DNA from: Cinclus cinclus
Lineage: Eukaryota > Chordata > Aves > Passeriformes > Cinclidae
Length of the DNA stretch: 64,000 bases
NCBI RefSeq assembly: GCF_963662255.1
Contig: NC_085048.1
Location: 96,063,729-96,127,728, forward strand
Direction of reading: 5' to 3'
This document shows, piece by piece, positions 52,035 to 64,000 of this stretch; position 1 is the stretch's first letter; each line of letters begins with the position of its first letter. The position numbers and the translations under genes were made by a program. Under the pieces are notes generated by a model. The model had not been told where the DNA came from, made no database searches, and saw only the letters and a program-made list of their open reading frames with translations.

Positions 52035-52064
52035 AGTGATCACTATGCAAATATAGTGATCACT
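52035..52064. promoter_or_regulatory. Perfect hairpin centred on an octamer motif
   Basis: AGTGATCACTAT at 52035-52046 is repeated as its reverse complement ATAGTGATCACT at 52053-52064 with a 6-base GCAAAT spacer. The centre reads ATGCAAAT (52045-52052), the consensus octamer bound by POU factors such as OCT1. Each arm also contains the 10-bp palindrome AGTGATCACT. The structure is seen directly; the regulatory role is an inference. Confidence 0.5.
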
Positions 52065-55000
52065 TCTGCCATCACAATACTTTCATTTGACAATCATACT
52101 ATTAGCTAAACTTGAACAAACTAATTTAAACACCTGCTTTTTAAAACAGCCTGATTCAGTCAGGAGAAACAACTATTAACTGTTGCCAACCTGAGGCAAA
52201 TAAAAAGTTTAACTAAACAGCTAATGTTTGCAATGTAAACTGCAAAAATTTGATTTAGTGTTCTCCCTGAAAACAGCAACTTGACCTTCCTATAGTGATC
52301 AGAAGTACATGTTCAGAACTGAGCAACATTTAAAAGGAATATGGGAAAGCTCCTGTTATACCTCAAGACCACAGAATACTCATTTTAAATACAGATACAT
52401 CAAGGACTTAAACTGCTCAAAAAGTTGCTTTAACTACTTGTTTCCTGGGGTTTCTTAATTATAATATGAATGACCCCATGAAAGAACACTTCCAATAGGA
52501 TGTTATTCCTTGGTTATTGTGAGGACTTCTCAGCTTCCTTCCTGCACTCTACAAGATCTCATGATTAAAGTTGGGTGGTTGACCTGGAAAATTCTGTCTC
52601 ATGTGATAAGACATTAAATTTCAAAAAAGACACAATAGCTAAGCACACAAGCCTTCTTTCAAAAAAACACAAAGAACACAGAACTCTTTTTGAATAGGCT
52701 TTATTGCTCTATTAATAGTTGAAATGCAGAGCAGTCGAGGGAGCAAAGCTCTCTTTTCCTCATTTGAACTCATTCAACTGGCACAGGATTTCTTTCCCAC
52801 TCTCCCAATCCCCTGGGTCCCTACAAATCAAGACCAAAACAGGACCCAGCTGTCTCAGCTTGTTGTTCAAGCTCATTCAATTACAGCTGGAAGGCGGAAT
52901 ATTTCCTGGCACAACTTTCCTCTGGGATACTTAGCCATGTGAACAAAACCTACAGACTGATCAGGTACACTCACCCACTGCTGGGTACTGTTAAATGTAC
53001 TTCCTACCCTGCAAAGAAAGGGAGTAAGTAGTTGGCGCTTTAATTAAGCGCTAACAAATGAATTAACATAAAAACCATGAACAGCAAAGAAACGACAATG
53101 ATGTAGCTGTCCTGACCACCAATGAGCAGGAGAGGATCCTTCTGCCACTCAGAGTAATCAGACTCTATAATCAAGATACAGTAATCCTTTTGACTATACC
53201 AAGCTGGTGCTAAGCATGCACAAGATGAGCTGCTATACGAAAATAAATACACAAAGCAGCTGTGTTAAATTTGGGGATTCACTGGGGAATATTTCTTAGA
53301 ACTTAAAAAAAAAAATCAACTTCTATGTTTGCTAGCCTTCTGTCAGAGGATTTAAAAACATACAAGTAAAAAATACACAGTCACACATGCTCCTGGAGTA
53401 GTCATAAGAGTGTCATCCCTGTCTGTGAAAATACAAGAGAATACTAGCCAAGACCTCAAGCGAAGCAACAGCAATATGTGAAAAATATTTCCAAATACAC
53501 AGTCATTCCAGTTGTTTGAGTCAAAATAGAGGACAAAAATTCAATCCTTAGCACTTTACTCCTATTTAGACTGCTCTGAATATTCACAAATGGTGTTGGG
53601 GATTGTCCTTACAAACATTATTCGATTTATTTTTATTTTAGTCATGAACAAAAATTCTTGAAGGAAAGAAAAGACATATACACAATTTCTCTTCCTCTCT
53701 TTCTTCCATCTGCTGGTGAGACAAGTTTACTAAGGCACACTACTTTTTGGCCTCTGGGTTGTGGGCACTGCAAAATTACACAAGTAACTGAAAGAAATCA
53801 TGGATATCACACACTTAAATGTTCTGTAGTAAAGTCCACAGCTCCAGTAGAAATTCTTTGTCAGCCCAAAAGGTAGAAAGTTACTACTAAATGATACCAA
53901 ATACTGTTTATATTATCCCTACAAATAACTCTTTTCAAAAACTCTAATGAGACATTCAGTTCACTGTCATTACTTTAATATTAAATTAAATACAATGCCA
54001 TGCTCAAATGCATGGCTTTGCAAAAAACCAAAGCTTTCCCCCACACTTATTCAATGTTTTAACCTCACAATGCTTTGTTAATGCATACTGATAACAGTAG
54101 CACAGCAGAAAAACAATGCCACTCCTGACAACAGCATAAGTATTTGGTGCCACTTCTCCAGAGGTGACTCTCCTATGAAAGCTGATAACAGACATTCCCC
54201 AATTATCTTTCTAAAGTGCTCAGAATCAAGACAAAAAACCTCAACAAAAACCAAACAGGTCAGGAAACCAAAATAAAGAAGCCACAACGTTGTTTAAACT
54301 ATCTACAGCCTATCCACATTAACTGATACCAGACAAATACTACAATTGCATTGTAACAAGCTATTACATACAACATTTTTTCTCTAAAAATTAAAACAAA
54401 CCAAGAACATTTGAAATAATTATGTTCAGAAATACATCCTTTCCAGATACAGGCTGATATTAATGCTCAGTTACAGTTTAAACATCTGTATTAACCAAAA
54501 TACCCCATGCTTTCTTTGTGTCTAGGATCTACCTTCCCTTACAATTTCCTCTTTGAATACTGATTAGCTTTGTTAGCTTCCATGCTAATGAGGATATGTG
54601 AAAAAAATGAGCTGCACAACACTGGAATCCAGCTCAGGAGATTCAGCTTTGCACTGATCTGTCAGTATCACTTCTACAGGACTAGTAAAGCCCTACCCAA
54701 GAGCTGTTCCAGCTACCTCAGAAGACTGCTGATACAGAATCCGATAACTCAGGATATAACTGATTCTCAAGCTGAAACCTGTCCTACACAGCAATTTGCT
54801 CTGTAGCACAACTTTCAGTGCTGCTGTTAGGATGCCTAAATGACCTTCAAGCAATTAGAATTGTGCACGGTGGCCATACCATTTGCTTGGTGTACAAATA
54901 AGATTTTAACAAACCGAGACAGAATATGATTATTACTAAAGGAAACCAGCATTAAGCACATTACATTTGGTATCTCATTTCAATTATACTTAGTACCTCA

Positions 55001-56412
55001 GCAACATACTCCTTTAAAAAGCCTCAAGTAATGTATAATTTGAAGTTATAATTTATGTATGTATAGCACCCAGTAAGAAGCAAAAATTATTCATTAGCTC
55101 TGCAGCAGACAAAAAAAAATCAAATTAGCTACACAGCTCTGAGTAAATAACAGCTGCAGTCTTTTAAGAAATGGTCAGCTGGTGTTAAAATTAGAGATGA
55201 ATGATGCTCCTGCAGACCATTAATGGGCATTACTCTTCAAAGGCTCCACCAGCCGCTGGATCAACAGTGAAACACATCCTCACTTTCTTCAACAAGGACA
55301 CCTAATGGTCACAAAAAGTGCTCACTTTAGAAACTTGATTAACATTAGTACTGTATGGTCTCGACAAGAAAGAAACAAAGTTCACCAACTAAATCATCTT
55401 GTCAGTATTGTATGCCCAGTACACTCATTCTTCAGCCAGTGTAAAGTACATATCCACGTTCCAAACATGTATCTCATTATGAAATCCAGCTATCACTGAA
55501 CAGGCCACAAAAGTTCACATAGTGCTGAAGATTTTATAGCTATAGCAGGAATCTGGAGATTTTGCTTTTTTTAAATCCTGTATGTTCTTAGCCATATATC
55601 AAAGAAGGCCTCACAACTTTAAATAAAATTCGAGATAAGCCTCAAAGTCATGTTTTACCTGAAGACTGCAATCTCTTGCAATTACTAAGTATTACATAAC
55701 TAAATAGCCCCAGTATCTGCAAAGATGTATTTCTTGTAGAGAAAGCACAAATTGAGTAACACTAATATAGTACAAAACAATATTAATGTCAAATAAAAGG
55801 CCAAAGTGCAAGAATGACAAGTTAACATTTTCCCAAAATGCAGTACCTTTTTCACAAAGCAGAGAAACAAGACAGGGGAGGAAAAAACTAATAAAAATGG
55901 CACAAGGCTATAAAACACAAAGGAACCATTCCCTGGCTCAGTCACTGCCAGAGTGGCAGCACTATGCAAGACCCAAAAGAGAAGATTTTGCCTGCCTCTT
56001 CCACTCTTCCCCAGGCTGTTCTCCTGACCTCTAAATTCCATACCTCAGCAGTGCCACTGGGACAAATGATCTCCCAGTTGAGCCAGCAGGATGACATACC
56101 TGGCAGCTACCACAGTGCTTTAATAGGAACCCACACATAAAAACGTAGTTGCACTGGCAGAATCAAGGACTGAAACAGCATTTTATTTTCAGAAATGCTG
56201 GGTTGCCATCACATTTACTACTAAGTGCTACAGCCTACAGCTTCACCTAGGAAACAAAAAATCTACAGCCTCCAACCACCTTCATCTTGTATACTAAACT
56301 CTGACTCAACTGATGACTGCAAACAACAAATGACTTCCCTGTCTTTGCAAACATCAGACTTGTCTCATCTTAGACTGGGACATCTATAAGAAGAGTTCAC
56401 AAGGTGCATTAG

Positions 56413-56473
56413 AGCAAAACCAAGCATTTAGTTGCATAATAAAAAAAAAGCAAAACCATTTAGTTGCATAATA
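56413..56473. repeat. Imperfect local direct duplication
   Basis: GCAAAACC(AAG)CATTTAGTTGCATAATA occurs first with a short extra segment and again after a run of A without it. Both copies end in the identical CATTTAGTTGCATAATA. Offset is about 37 bp. Confidence 0.85.
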
Positions 56474-57604
56474 GACTGGCACGAGCAAACAAAACCAAAT
56501 ATTTCTGGAGGAAAGAGGTTTGTTTCCTGAGTATCTCCCTACACAAGGACTTGAATTATGTTTATGGAACGAAAAATGTTCAAACATATAACAGTTGCAA
56601 AGCCTCAACATAGTGTTATTTCAAACAGGGCTTCATTAGGTAGATTTGCCAACAGTTGATAAATACTGCTCTTTTAACCTTCAAAGGAGTTAATATTTAT
56701 GATAACTTGGTAAAGAAAAATGCCATGCAGAGTTCTAAACCTTAAAAAGTTTATATGGTAAAAAAAAATCAGTTAAAATATTCTAAAATAACACATTCTG
56801 AGCAGTATAGATATTTATATAATATATCAATATATTATTTCAGGCAGTGACACTTCTTTTTAAATGAAAACTTTCTCAGCAGTTCTCAGTAAGAAGAAAT
56901 TGTGTGTACACTATACCTGTGTTTTATCTCTAATGCCTTTCCCTTCCCTCTGACAGCTTGCTCATCTTACTTGATGCACAGTGTTGAACATTAAAATACA
57001 TATTCCATCTTATACTGGTATTAAAATAATTTGATATCATTTCTGCCAAGCATGTGCATCTGTGTAAGACCTTCTTTAGCATTCATCTGTTTTTTTATTA
57101 TATATCAATTTTATGTTTCCATTTCTAGAATTCAGGTATTAAAATATATTTATTTTATAATATTGATGTTTTATACCAAAAAGGAACTGACTTCACAGTT
57201 AAAATGCTTGAACAACTATTTTTATATGTATGCAAAAAGGTAGAAAACAAAATACCATAAGCACCTGGAACATTACTGTTTGTTCTGATAAAAACATTTT
57301 CCTCTGAGTTTACTAACAGCATGATCTTAAAAGCTTTCTAAGCTTTTTCAGTGGCCCTTATATCAGACATCAAAAACTTAATAATAAAATTTTAAAAATG
57401 TAACATGCACAACATATCCAGTAATAAATCACAGAGAAAACTGCTGGATTTTTCCATGTAGCAAGCAGAGAAAAATCTTAATTCTTGCTGGGAACAAAGA
57501 GTTTAAAACATTTTTAGATGGTATCAGAAATTTGTGCAACTGTGTTTTAAAATTTTAACCAAGATCAAGTACTAAAGCATGTAGATGGCTTTTTCAATGT
57601 GCAA

Positions 57605-57605
<1 letters not shown>

Positions 57606-57663
<58 letters not shown>

Positions 57664-57789
57664 TATATATATACATGTATATATATCTGATACATATATA
57701 TATATACACACACACATATATATATGCATATATATCTGAGTATACATGTGTCTGTATACATACCTACACACATACATATATATATGAAT
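57606..57789. repeat. Long compound TA/CA microsatellite
   Basis: A pure TA run at about 57613-57655 is followed by about 130 bp of interrupted TATA, CACA and TATATCTGA-type units with GTAT and ACAT interspersed. It produces Tyr-Ile-rich spurious frames on both strands. The interruptions suggest an old, expanded locus. It is the largest simple repeat in the window. Confidence 0.97.
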
Positions 57790-60700
57790 ACAGTGTATCT
57801 ATATTTACATGGAATTAGATGAATAATTGAATTCAATGAATTAAAATAAATGCAACCTACAGATTCTGCAGGGGCTTAGTCATGTGAATTCATTATGAGC
57901 TGTGTGTTGCATAATTAGATACTACTGTCCTGCGCAAGTCCTGGCAGGAGTCTGCACTACCTACAGATTTACACCAGTTAGAAAGAAGGTTTCCAACATG
58001 AACCTGTCCTTCACCTAGCTGATTTCCAGTATTTACTTTCCAAGACACTTAACTTGGGAAAAAAATAGTTGAAAAATATCAAAACATTAACACCACTAAG
58101 TATTGCTTAATATTGGAAACATGCTTGATTCCATATAATCTCACATACTCTACTCCTTAAGGTAATATAAACAGAAAATGTTTCCTTCTGGTCATTAAAA
58201 TCCTGAAGCCTTAGGTGTTGTTGGTAAATCCACTGAAGCCGTGTTTTGAAGAGAACAGATTCCGTTTCCCTGAAGAAAGCAAGTTGCTTTTTCATTAACA
58301 AGAAATATACTAGATTCCTTACTAATAATATGCAGTTTACTATGTATCCTATACACTAGTGATTTACTAATTATTTGCATCCCATATCATCAACAGGCTT
58401 ACACTCAATGCTAAGCCTAAAAGGCAAATCGGCTGCTTGCATAGAAACCCCTGTCCTTGCTGAATGCTTAAAGCAAACTATCTCCACAAAACTACTGAAC
58501 AGCTTTGATCACCTTCTTATTTTTAGACTAATCACACGTACACAAAAAAAAATCAGCATCTTTGAACAGAATGCTAAGGGACACACAGTATTAACAGCAG
58601 CTTGTAATAATGTTTTATTTAAAATCTTGCGCTTTTAGAAATTGCCACTGTGCAAATATGTTGTGAGGGAAACTTCACACTGCCATAATTTTGTATTTTC
58701 TACAGCTTCACTTTTTCCATGTGTAAGTGCTATGCAGAGGTACTTTTAAACCAGCATTATTTTCACACTGAGGTGCTTTTACTACTTCAACTTGATCAGG
58801 TGAGTCAAGATTCTGTAGTACATGCATGAACAATCAAAACCAAAGGCAATTTCTCAAACTGCATTTGAAAAAGAAATTTTCTTTCATCTTTCACTACTGC
58901 ACAAATGCAAGACTAACTTCATTTGAGTTTAGGCTAAAACTTAGCTTATAAACAAAGATGAAAAGCTTGCTTTAAAGCTACAGCAGTATTGCAGGCATTC
59001 ATCCTACTTACAAAGATCACACTATGAACAGAAAAACAAAAAGGTACACTTAACAACTTTATTAATATATGAAGTCAACATGACCTCAGTCTTTTGATCC
59101 AAAATACTCTGCTGTACTAAATATTCTCAAAATATTTTATCCTAAAGAGTGCTGAATAAAGTTTCTCATGATTTTAGGTAGCTTCTGTTTTTGTTATTTT
59201 CCTCACAAGTTTATTCACATATATGCTACAAATTATTTTCTGATTGTTTGGATACAATTTTCAACACACTCACTCATGTAGCATATTGGAAGAAATTAGT
59301 AAATCTGGTTTAGGAATTTAGCTCCATGTATAGGCAAGAACTGCTCACTGTTTGCTCTGCCTGCTCTCCACGCCCACATCTATGGCTTATGAACATCTTC
59401 TGCAGAATTGCTACAGACAGACACTCTGTCCCGCCAAGGAATTTCTCTTCCTTCCACCAGAGCTTTACTTTTACTCCTTTCATCCACTTCCACCCAACCC
59501 ACAACTGCTATGAAAAAAAAAGGCGTTTCCTCTTTGAATACAAATTAAGTGTTTAGACCTAATCCAGTTTTAGTAATATCTTTGTTTCTGATATACATGT
59601 GAGGAAAAGAATTGCACAACTTCATATTTTCTCATGCTGCTATGGGTTTTTAATGCTGTAAAATTTTGGGGTGGGTCACAGCAATTAAGAGGTGTGAGAA
59701 ACGCAGTGTAGATATTAATTCTTGCTGTTCTAGGTGACAAAACAGCTAATGAGGCCATTTCAAAAGAATCCCATAGATTGGAAGAAAGTGCTCTTACTGA
59801 ACATTTTCTCTCACTAACTAGCAAATCCTTAAATAACCTTGAAGGAGAGGGGAAAGGAGGAGATTGAGAAAAGAGGTACTGTTCTGGAGTTTGGGTGTTT
59901 CCACCCTCCCACACTTATACAGTGTTATTGCTTCTATGTGCATTAGAAGAAACACAACAATTAATTGCTTCAGTTAAAATACTGAGTCAGACCTCCAGCT
60001 GACATAAACCAGCTCAGTTTCATCCATTTCCAAATCTCACAAGGTTCGTGCTCAGTGATCTCCTTTAAATGTCACTATGGTCAAGGTGGTTTTGGTTTTT
60101 TTTACTGGGTTACATTAAACTCCTTGCATGACCACACAATATATTTTATAATTAAATTAAGGTAGTCTTAAAACTTCTCTGAAGTACTTTACACAAAGCG
60201 CAGACAATTCTCCAAAGCTTTAAATTATGCTGGATGACAGGAATTCATTCAGCTATTTTGTCACCTAGAACTGCATAGAATCAAATATAAATTTTTGCTC
60301 TCCCTTCCAACATCTTGATTTTCCACAGAAGACTGCATAAAAACATAGATGACGCTTTTATGTCAAAAAATATCCCTACTTGTTGCTGTGAAGCAAGTTC
60401 AAGAAAGTTCAAAGAAGAAATTTTCCCCAAAACCCCAAATCTAGACTACTCTTCTAGATAAATTTAATGGACACTCTTTGATGACCCAAGCACACACATT
60501 CCCACCTCTGGCCCAGACTTATGAACTAGATAATTGCTCTTCATAAATCCCTTTGCCAACAGCAGGCCTTTTCCACAAATTTATTACTAATGACAACAAA
60601 AATTATTACATCACAGAATGCTCTTGATGCTTCAAGCAGGGAAGGAAATTAAGCAAATTCAGTCCAGACTCTGCAAAGTCATTTTCAATCATCTTTCAGC

Positions 60701-63700
60701 TACTACTTTTTTCAATTCTACTGCTACTCATTCCAAGAGACACTGTACATACCGGCCTCCATGAGAGAGAGAAAGAATTACAGAAACAAAATTTAAATAA
60801 AAAGGAAACTGAAACTCCTATTAAATCAACTTCCACAAACTTCCATGCCTAGTATTGCTATCCCAATTTGTCCCTGCTGGTGCTGCCTCCTTCCCGTCAT
60901 TGTTCAAGTCTCCACACAACTTCCCAGGAGATGAAGGTCCTGAGGGGGCTTTGGAGATGTATCCAAACAAGCAGTACTGAGGAACACTGCTGCAGCCATC
61001 CACATCTCACACAACAGCGAGGGACCAACACCTGCACCAGGTGCAGACACAGGACAGTGACCCAAAAGCTCAGGTCCCCAGGCAGGCTGGATAAACCCAG
61101 CTCCAAGGCTGTATATATCCAGTGAGCAAACAAACACAAGCTGTACTGGATGAATACTTGCTGCCCAGAACACAGGAGTTAAGGACTTTAAGGATATCAA
61201 TACTTTGGGGGTGCTCAGCTCAGCATTTCCTGTCCCTTCTTCCTCATCCTGCTTGGTTTTCCAGCCATCCTTCCCTTCTGCCAGTCAAGCATGCCTCAGT
61301 CTGGAAACACCAACAGCTTCCCTCCTGTTTGCCACAGTAACCCTCTGTCACAGAGCCTGTCAGGTCAGGATAACACCATGCACACTCTCCACCAGGACAG
61401 AAGAGATTTTTTGAAACATTTTATCCTTCTTTTTACCTTTTATCTCAGGGATAGATTTGGGACAGATTCATTTCCTATATTTATAAATTAACCGAGGCCT
61501 AACAGTAAATGCATGTGCAAGCAAGAAAGTAAATGCATTCTCCTGAAATTTGTCTTTCCCTATTTTCACTTAACATGCTAATAAAGTCATTTGAAGTTCT
61601 TTCAAATGAAAAGGGGGATGGAGGGGAAAATAATCTGCATTATACTTGAAGACACACTTTCCCATTACTTCCCCCCGCCATTTTTTTTTCCAAGAGACTG
61701 ACATCCAACATTATTAATGTGCCTAAATGTCACAGAAGAGCAGGTCCCGACCACAAATTAATGGGGAACTTACATATTGCTACATCTTGGTAATAAGGGC
61801 TTGAAAACAAGGTATAAACTACTGTTGACCAAGAATGAAAGTGCAGACTTGTTTAAATCAATTTAAATGTGTTGTGTGCTCAGGATGATTACACTTTCCT
61901 GACACAGCCTTACTTCATACAAGCACAAGAGCTTGTGCAGCTGAACCAAATCACTGCTCCAGCTCATGGAACACCAAGCAGGAAGTCCTACATGCCTTCA
62001 TGCACCTCTTACCTTTTAAAGACTCCAAATGCAGCATACACATCCTGTATTTCTTTTTCCTTTGCTTGTGTTTGCATTTGACACTCAACTTTCATTTTGT
62101 TTTAAATTTACACCTACTAACTCTCATCAGCAGTATTAGTTACTCTTATTTTTTTTCTCAAGAGATGCCTCAGCAAAAGAAAAAGTTAACCAATTTTTTC
62201 ATATGTTACAAAGAGCATCACCTTTTTAGAGTCAAAGTCTAACACAGTCCTAATCCAAAGACAGTACTCTGCAAATACAAAGTTATTACCAAAAGAAAGC
62301 AGAGAACAAAACTGGTTTCAGCCACAGGATTTCCTGCGGTTGCATTGTTACTCTTCAGTCACATAATCAATTTAATGTGACTTCCTATGACAAAGAAGGA
62401 GGAAACCAAGGGGAACTTACTCATCTGTCAACCAACACCAAAAAAATTTAGCAAGTCTCAGTGATCTCATTGCCCACAAATAATCCACGAGTTTCTACAA
62501 AGAACGCTTAGGTTTAGTGAAAGCGGAAAACCGCAGTGATTAGAAGAACAATTGCAGATGAGCAATGACTATGTGTTAATACAGCAGCTGCACTTTATTT
62601 CTGCCAGAAGTGACTTTTGCAGGCCATGAGGTGTAACATCAGGTGCCTTTCAGTTTACCTGATTTGATGAATGTACTTAGAATAAACAGAAATTACATAA
62701 TCCATATGCTTGCAACCTGAAGATCTGATCAATACAAATGGTAAAGTAATACTAGCTGATATCAAATTATCAGCATGCATAAAACAGCCATTAAAAATGT
62801 CCTTTATGGGTTCACTCATTAATTATGAAAACTGAGATTTCAAACTAAAGACAAATCAAGACCGATATACTGCAGATATCTTTGCCCTGTTCTCAATTAC
62901 CACATAAGGTATAATGCAAAAATGCAAGAGGAGGGAGGGAGGAGAAATTGAATATAGAAATATTTTCCAGTTATCCCATGTAGTATGGGATATGTATGGA
63001 ACCTACACAGGACTGAAAATAGGTATCTGAAAAGACCAAGTTGAAGACGTTTTAAGTAGCTAGAAGTATCTAAAACACAGTGTAAGAGCAGCATTTACAC
63101 ACTGGCATACAAAAACTGTTGTGTTACCAAAACCTAATTTTAACAAAAATCAATAAACAAGCCTCTAGTAGAAATGTCCTTAGATTGACTCCTTCCACCT
63201 CTCTATAAACACTATTAGTCACTCAAATAAAAATCAGCACCATAATTTTTGCAACAATATTCCTACTGTTGAACTCATGCTATTTACTGCCTTACAGAAA
63301 CAAGATCCCTCAAATAAACCGCCAATAGGCAATTTTACTTACAGTAAACGAAGAGTTAAAAATAGTTCTGCCTCTACAACTCACACAGTAAATTAGCCTA
63401 AACAGTCCCATTCAATTTCACAGCTCATTACCTGGAATAGACAGTTAAAGCCTATACCAGATGCATTCCACACAAGACAACACTTCCAAGTGTACTTAAA
63501 AATCCCCACTCAATTTCAACATGACATATGTGGCGTCTATGTACTTTTTTTTTTCCTTAGTATGGAAACCACCTTTAGGTTTGTTTACATTTTGTTGTAT
63601 TACTTATCACCCAGATAACTAAACCCATTAGTACAGATAGGTGGGGTTTTCAACTGATAGGTACTGACTACAGGTAAAGGGTTAAGCAGAGATAACATCC

Positions 63701-64000
63701 AAACATCATTTCTGGTCAGAAATTTATGTATGTTAACTATGTAAAGACAATACTTGCACCTAATCTGCAGCACTGCCTTCAACAACATTCTTTTGAAAGA
63801 ACATGAAAAGTCACAATGTATTTGTGTAAAATACACAATGTATTTTATCTAAACCCAGACTAAATGACATTGATCTGGTATGATGCTACAGTGCTCTGAT
63901 TCACAAGAATTCCTTAACAGGCTCCAAAATAAGTCCTTATCCAGCTTCCCTTTGGCAAGAACATTAATTAGGTTAGGATACAATAAGGAACTTCAGAAAA

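Larger units (their letters stand above)
31585..64000 (-). other. CDC42BPA: Long 5' intron of CDC42BPA (partial, at least 32 kb)
   Basis: The exon at 31493-31584 is entered in phase 1, as expected after the first coding exon of MRCK, which supplies the start Met and N-terminal segment ending near LEW. That exon, a GC-rich promoter and a CpG island were sought on the minus strand and not found, so the intron probably continues past the right edge. Contents given separately are a 19-bp duplication at 36.2 kb, a moderately GC-rich patch at 43.4-43.8 kb, an exon-like frame at 44.8-45.2 kb, a possible LTR scrap at 46.83 kb, TA/CA repeats at 46.4 and 57.6 kb, the octamer hairpin at 52.0 kb and a GC-richer patch at 60.8-61.3 kb. 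The rest is plain AT-rich intronic DNA. Confidence 0.75.

Noticed and set aside
53035..53051. 6-bp hairpin GCGCTT-TAATT-AAGCGC
   Set aside because: It is notable for CpG content in AT-rich DNA, but the stem is too short to argue for function.
57565..57836. Tyr-Ile-rich frames on both strands
   Set aside because: They are translations of the TA/CA microsatellite.
31585..64000. First coding exon or promoter of CDC42BPA inside the window
   Set aside because: No minus-strand match to the expected N-terminal MRCK segment, no CpG-rich island and no promoter-like GC-rich block was found. A short CTTGGAATGAG near 60735 resembles the expected LEW codons only by chance.

Overview
The window is vertebrate nuclear DNA, almost certainly from a bird: AT-rich, dominated by introns, and carrying decayed 3' ends of CR1 LINEs of the avian type plus a scrap that resembles an avian endogenous-retrovirus LTR. 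There is no bacterial or phage organisation. Most open reading frames are chance openings in intronic sequence.

One gene is clearly supported. Four coding exons on the minus strand, at 31493-31584, 25231-25314, 20865-20960 and 16248-16396, join in phase to encode about 139 consecutive residues of the N-terminal part of a myotonic dystrophy kinase-related CDC42-binding kinase. The residue pattern fits MRCK alpha (CDC42BPA) better than MRCK beta. By the family numbering I recall, they cover roughly residues 61-199: the end of the pre-kinase segment, the glycine-rich loop, the ATP-anchoring lysine, the helix-C glutamate, the hinge, and helices D and E up to the HYVH just before the HRD-type catalytic loop. 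All four exons have AG acceptors and GT donors.

Layout from left to right on the + strand: 1-16247 is the left part of the intron that follows the last exon seen, and the catalytic-loop exon was not found there. 16248-31584 holds the four exons, separated by introns of 4.5, 4.3 and 6.2 kb. 31585-64000 is the 3' part of a very long upstream intron. No CpG island, promoter or first coding exon (start Met and N-terminal dimerisation segment) was found, so these probably lie beyond the right end. If this is right, the whole window is inside a single gene.

The rest is intronic sequence with CR1 fragments (about 2.92-3.03, 17.40-17.60, 18.75-19.49 and probably 23.03-23.15 kb, all in the same sense as the gene), a possible LTR fragment near 46.83 kb, TA/CA microsatellites, A-rich tracts, short tandem duplications and several perfect palindromes or hairpins. 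I found no new multi-gene system. The most notable non-coding item is a perfect inverted repeat at 52035-52064 centred on a consensus octamer (POU-factor) site.
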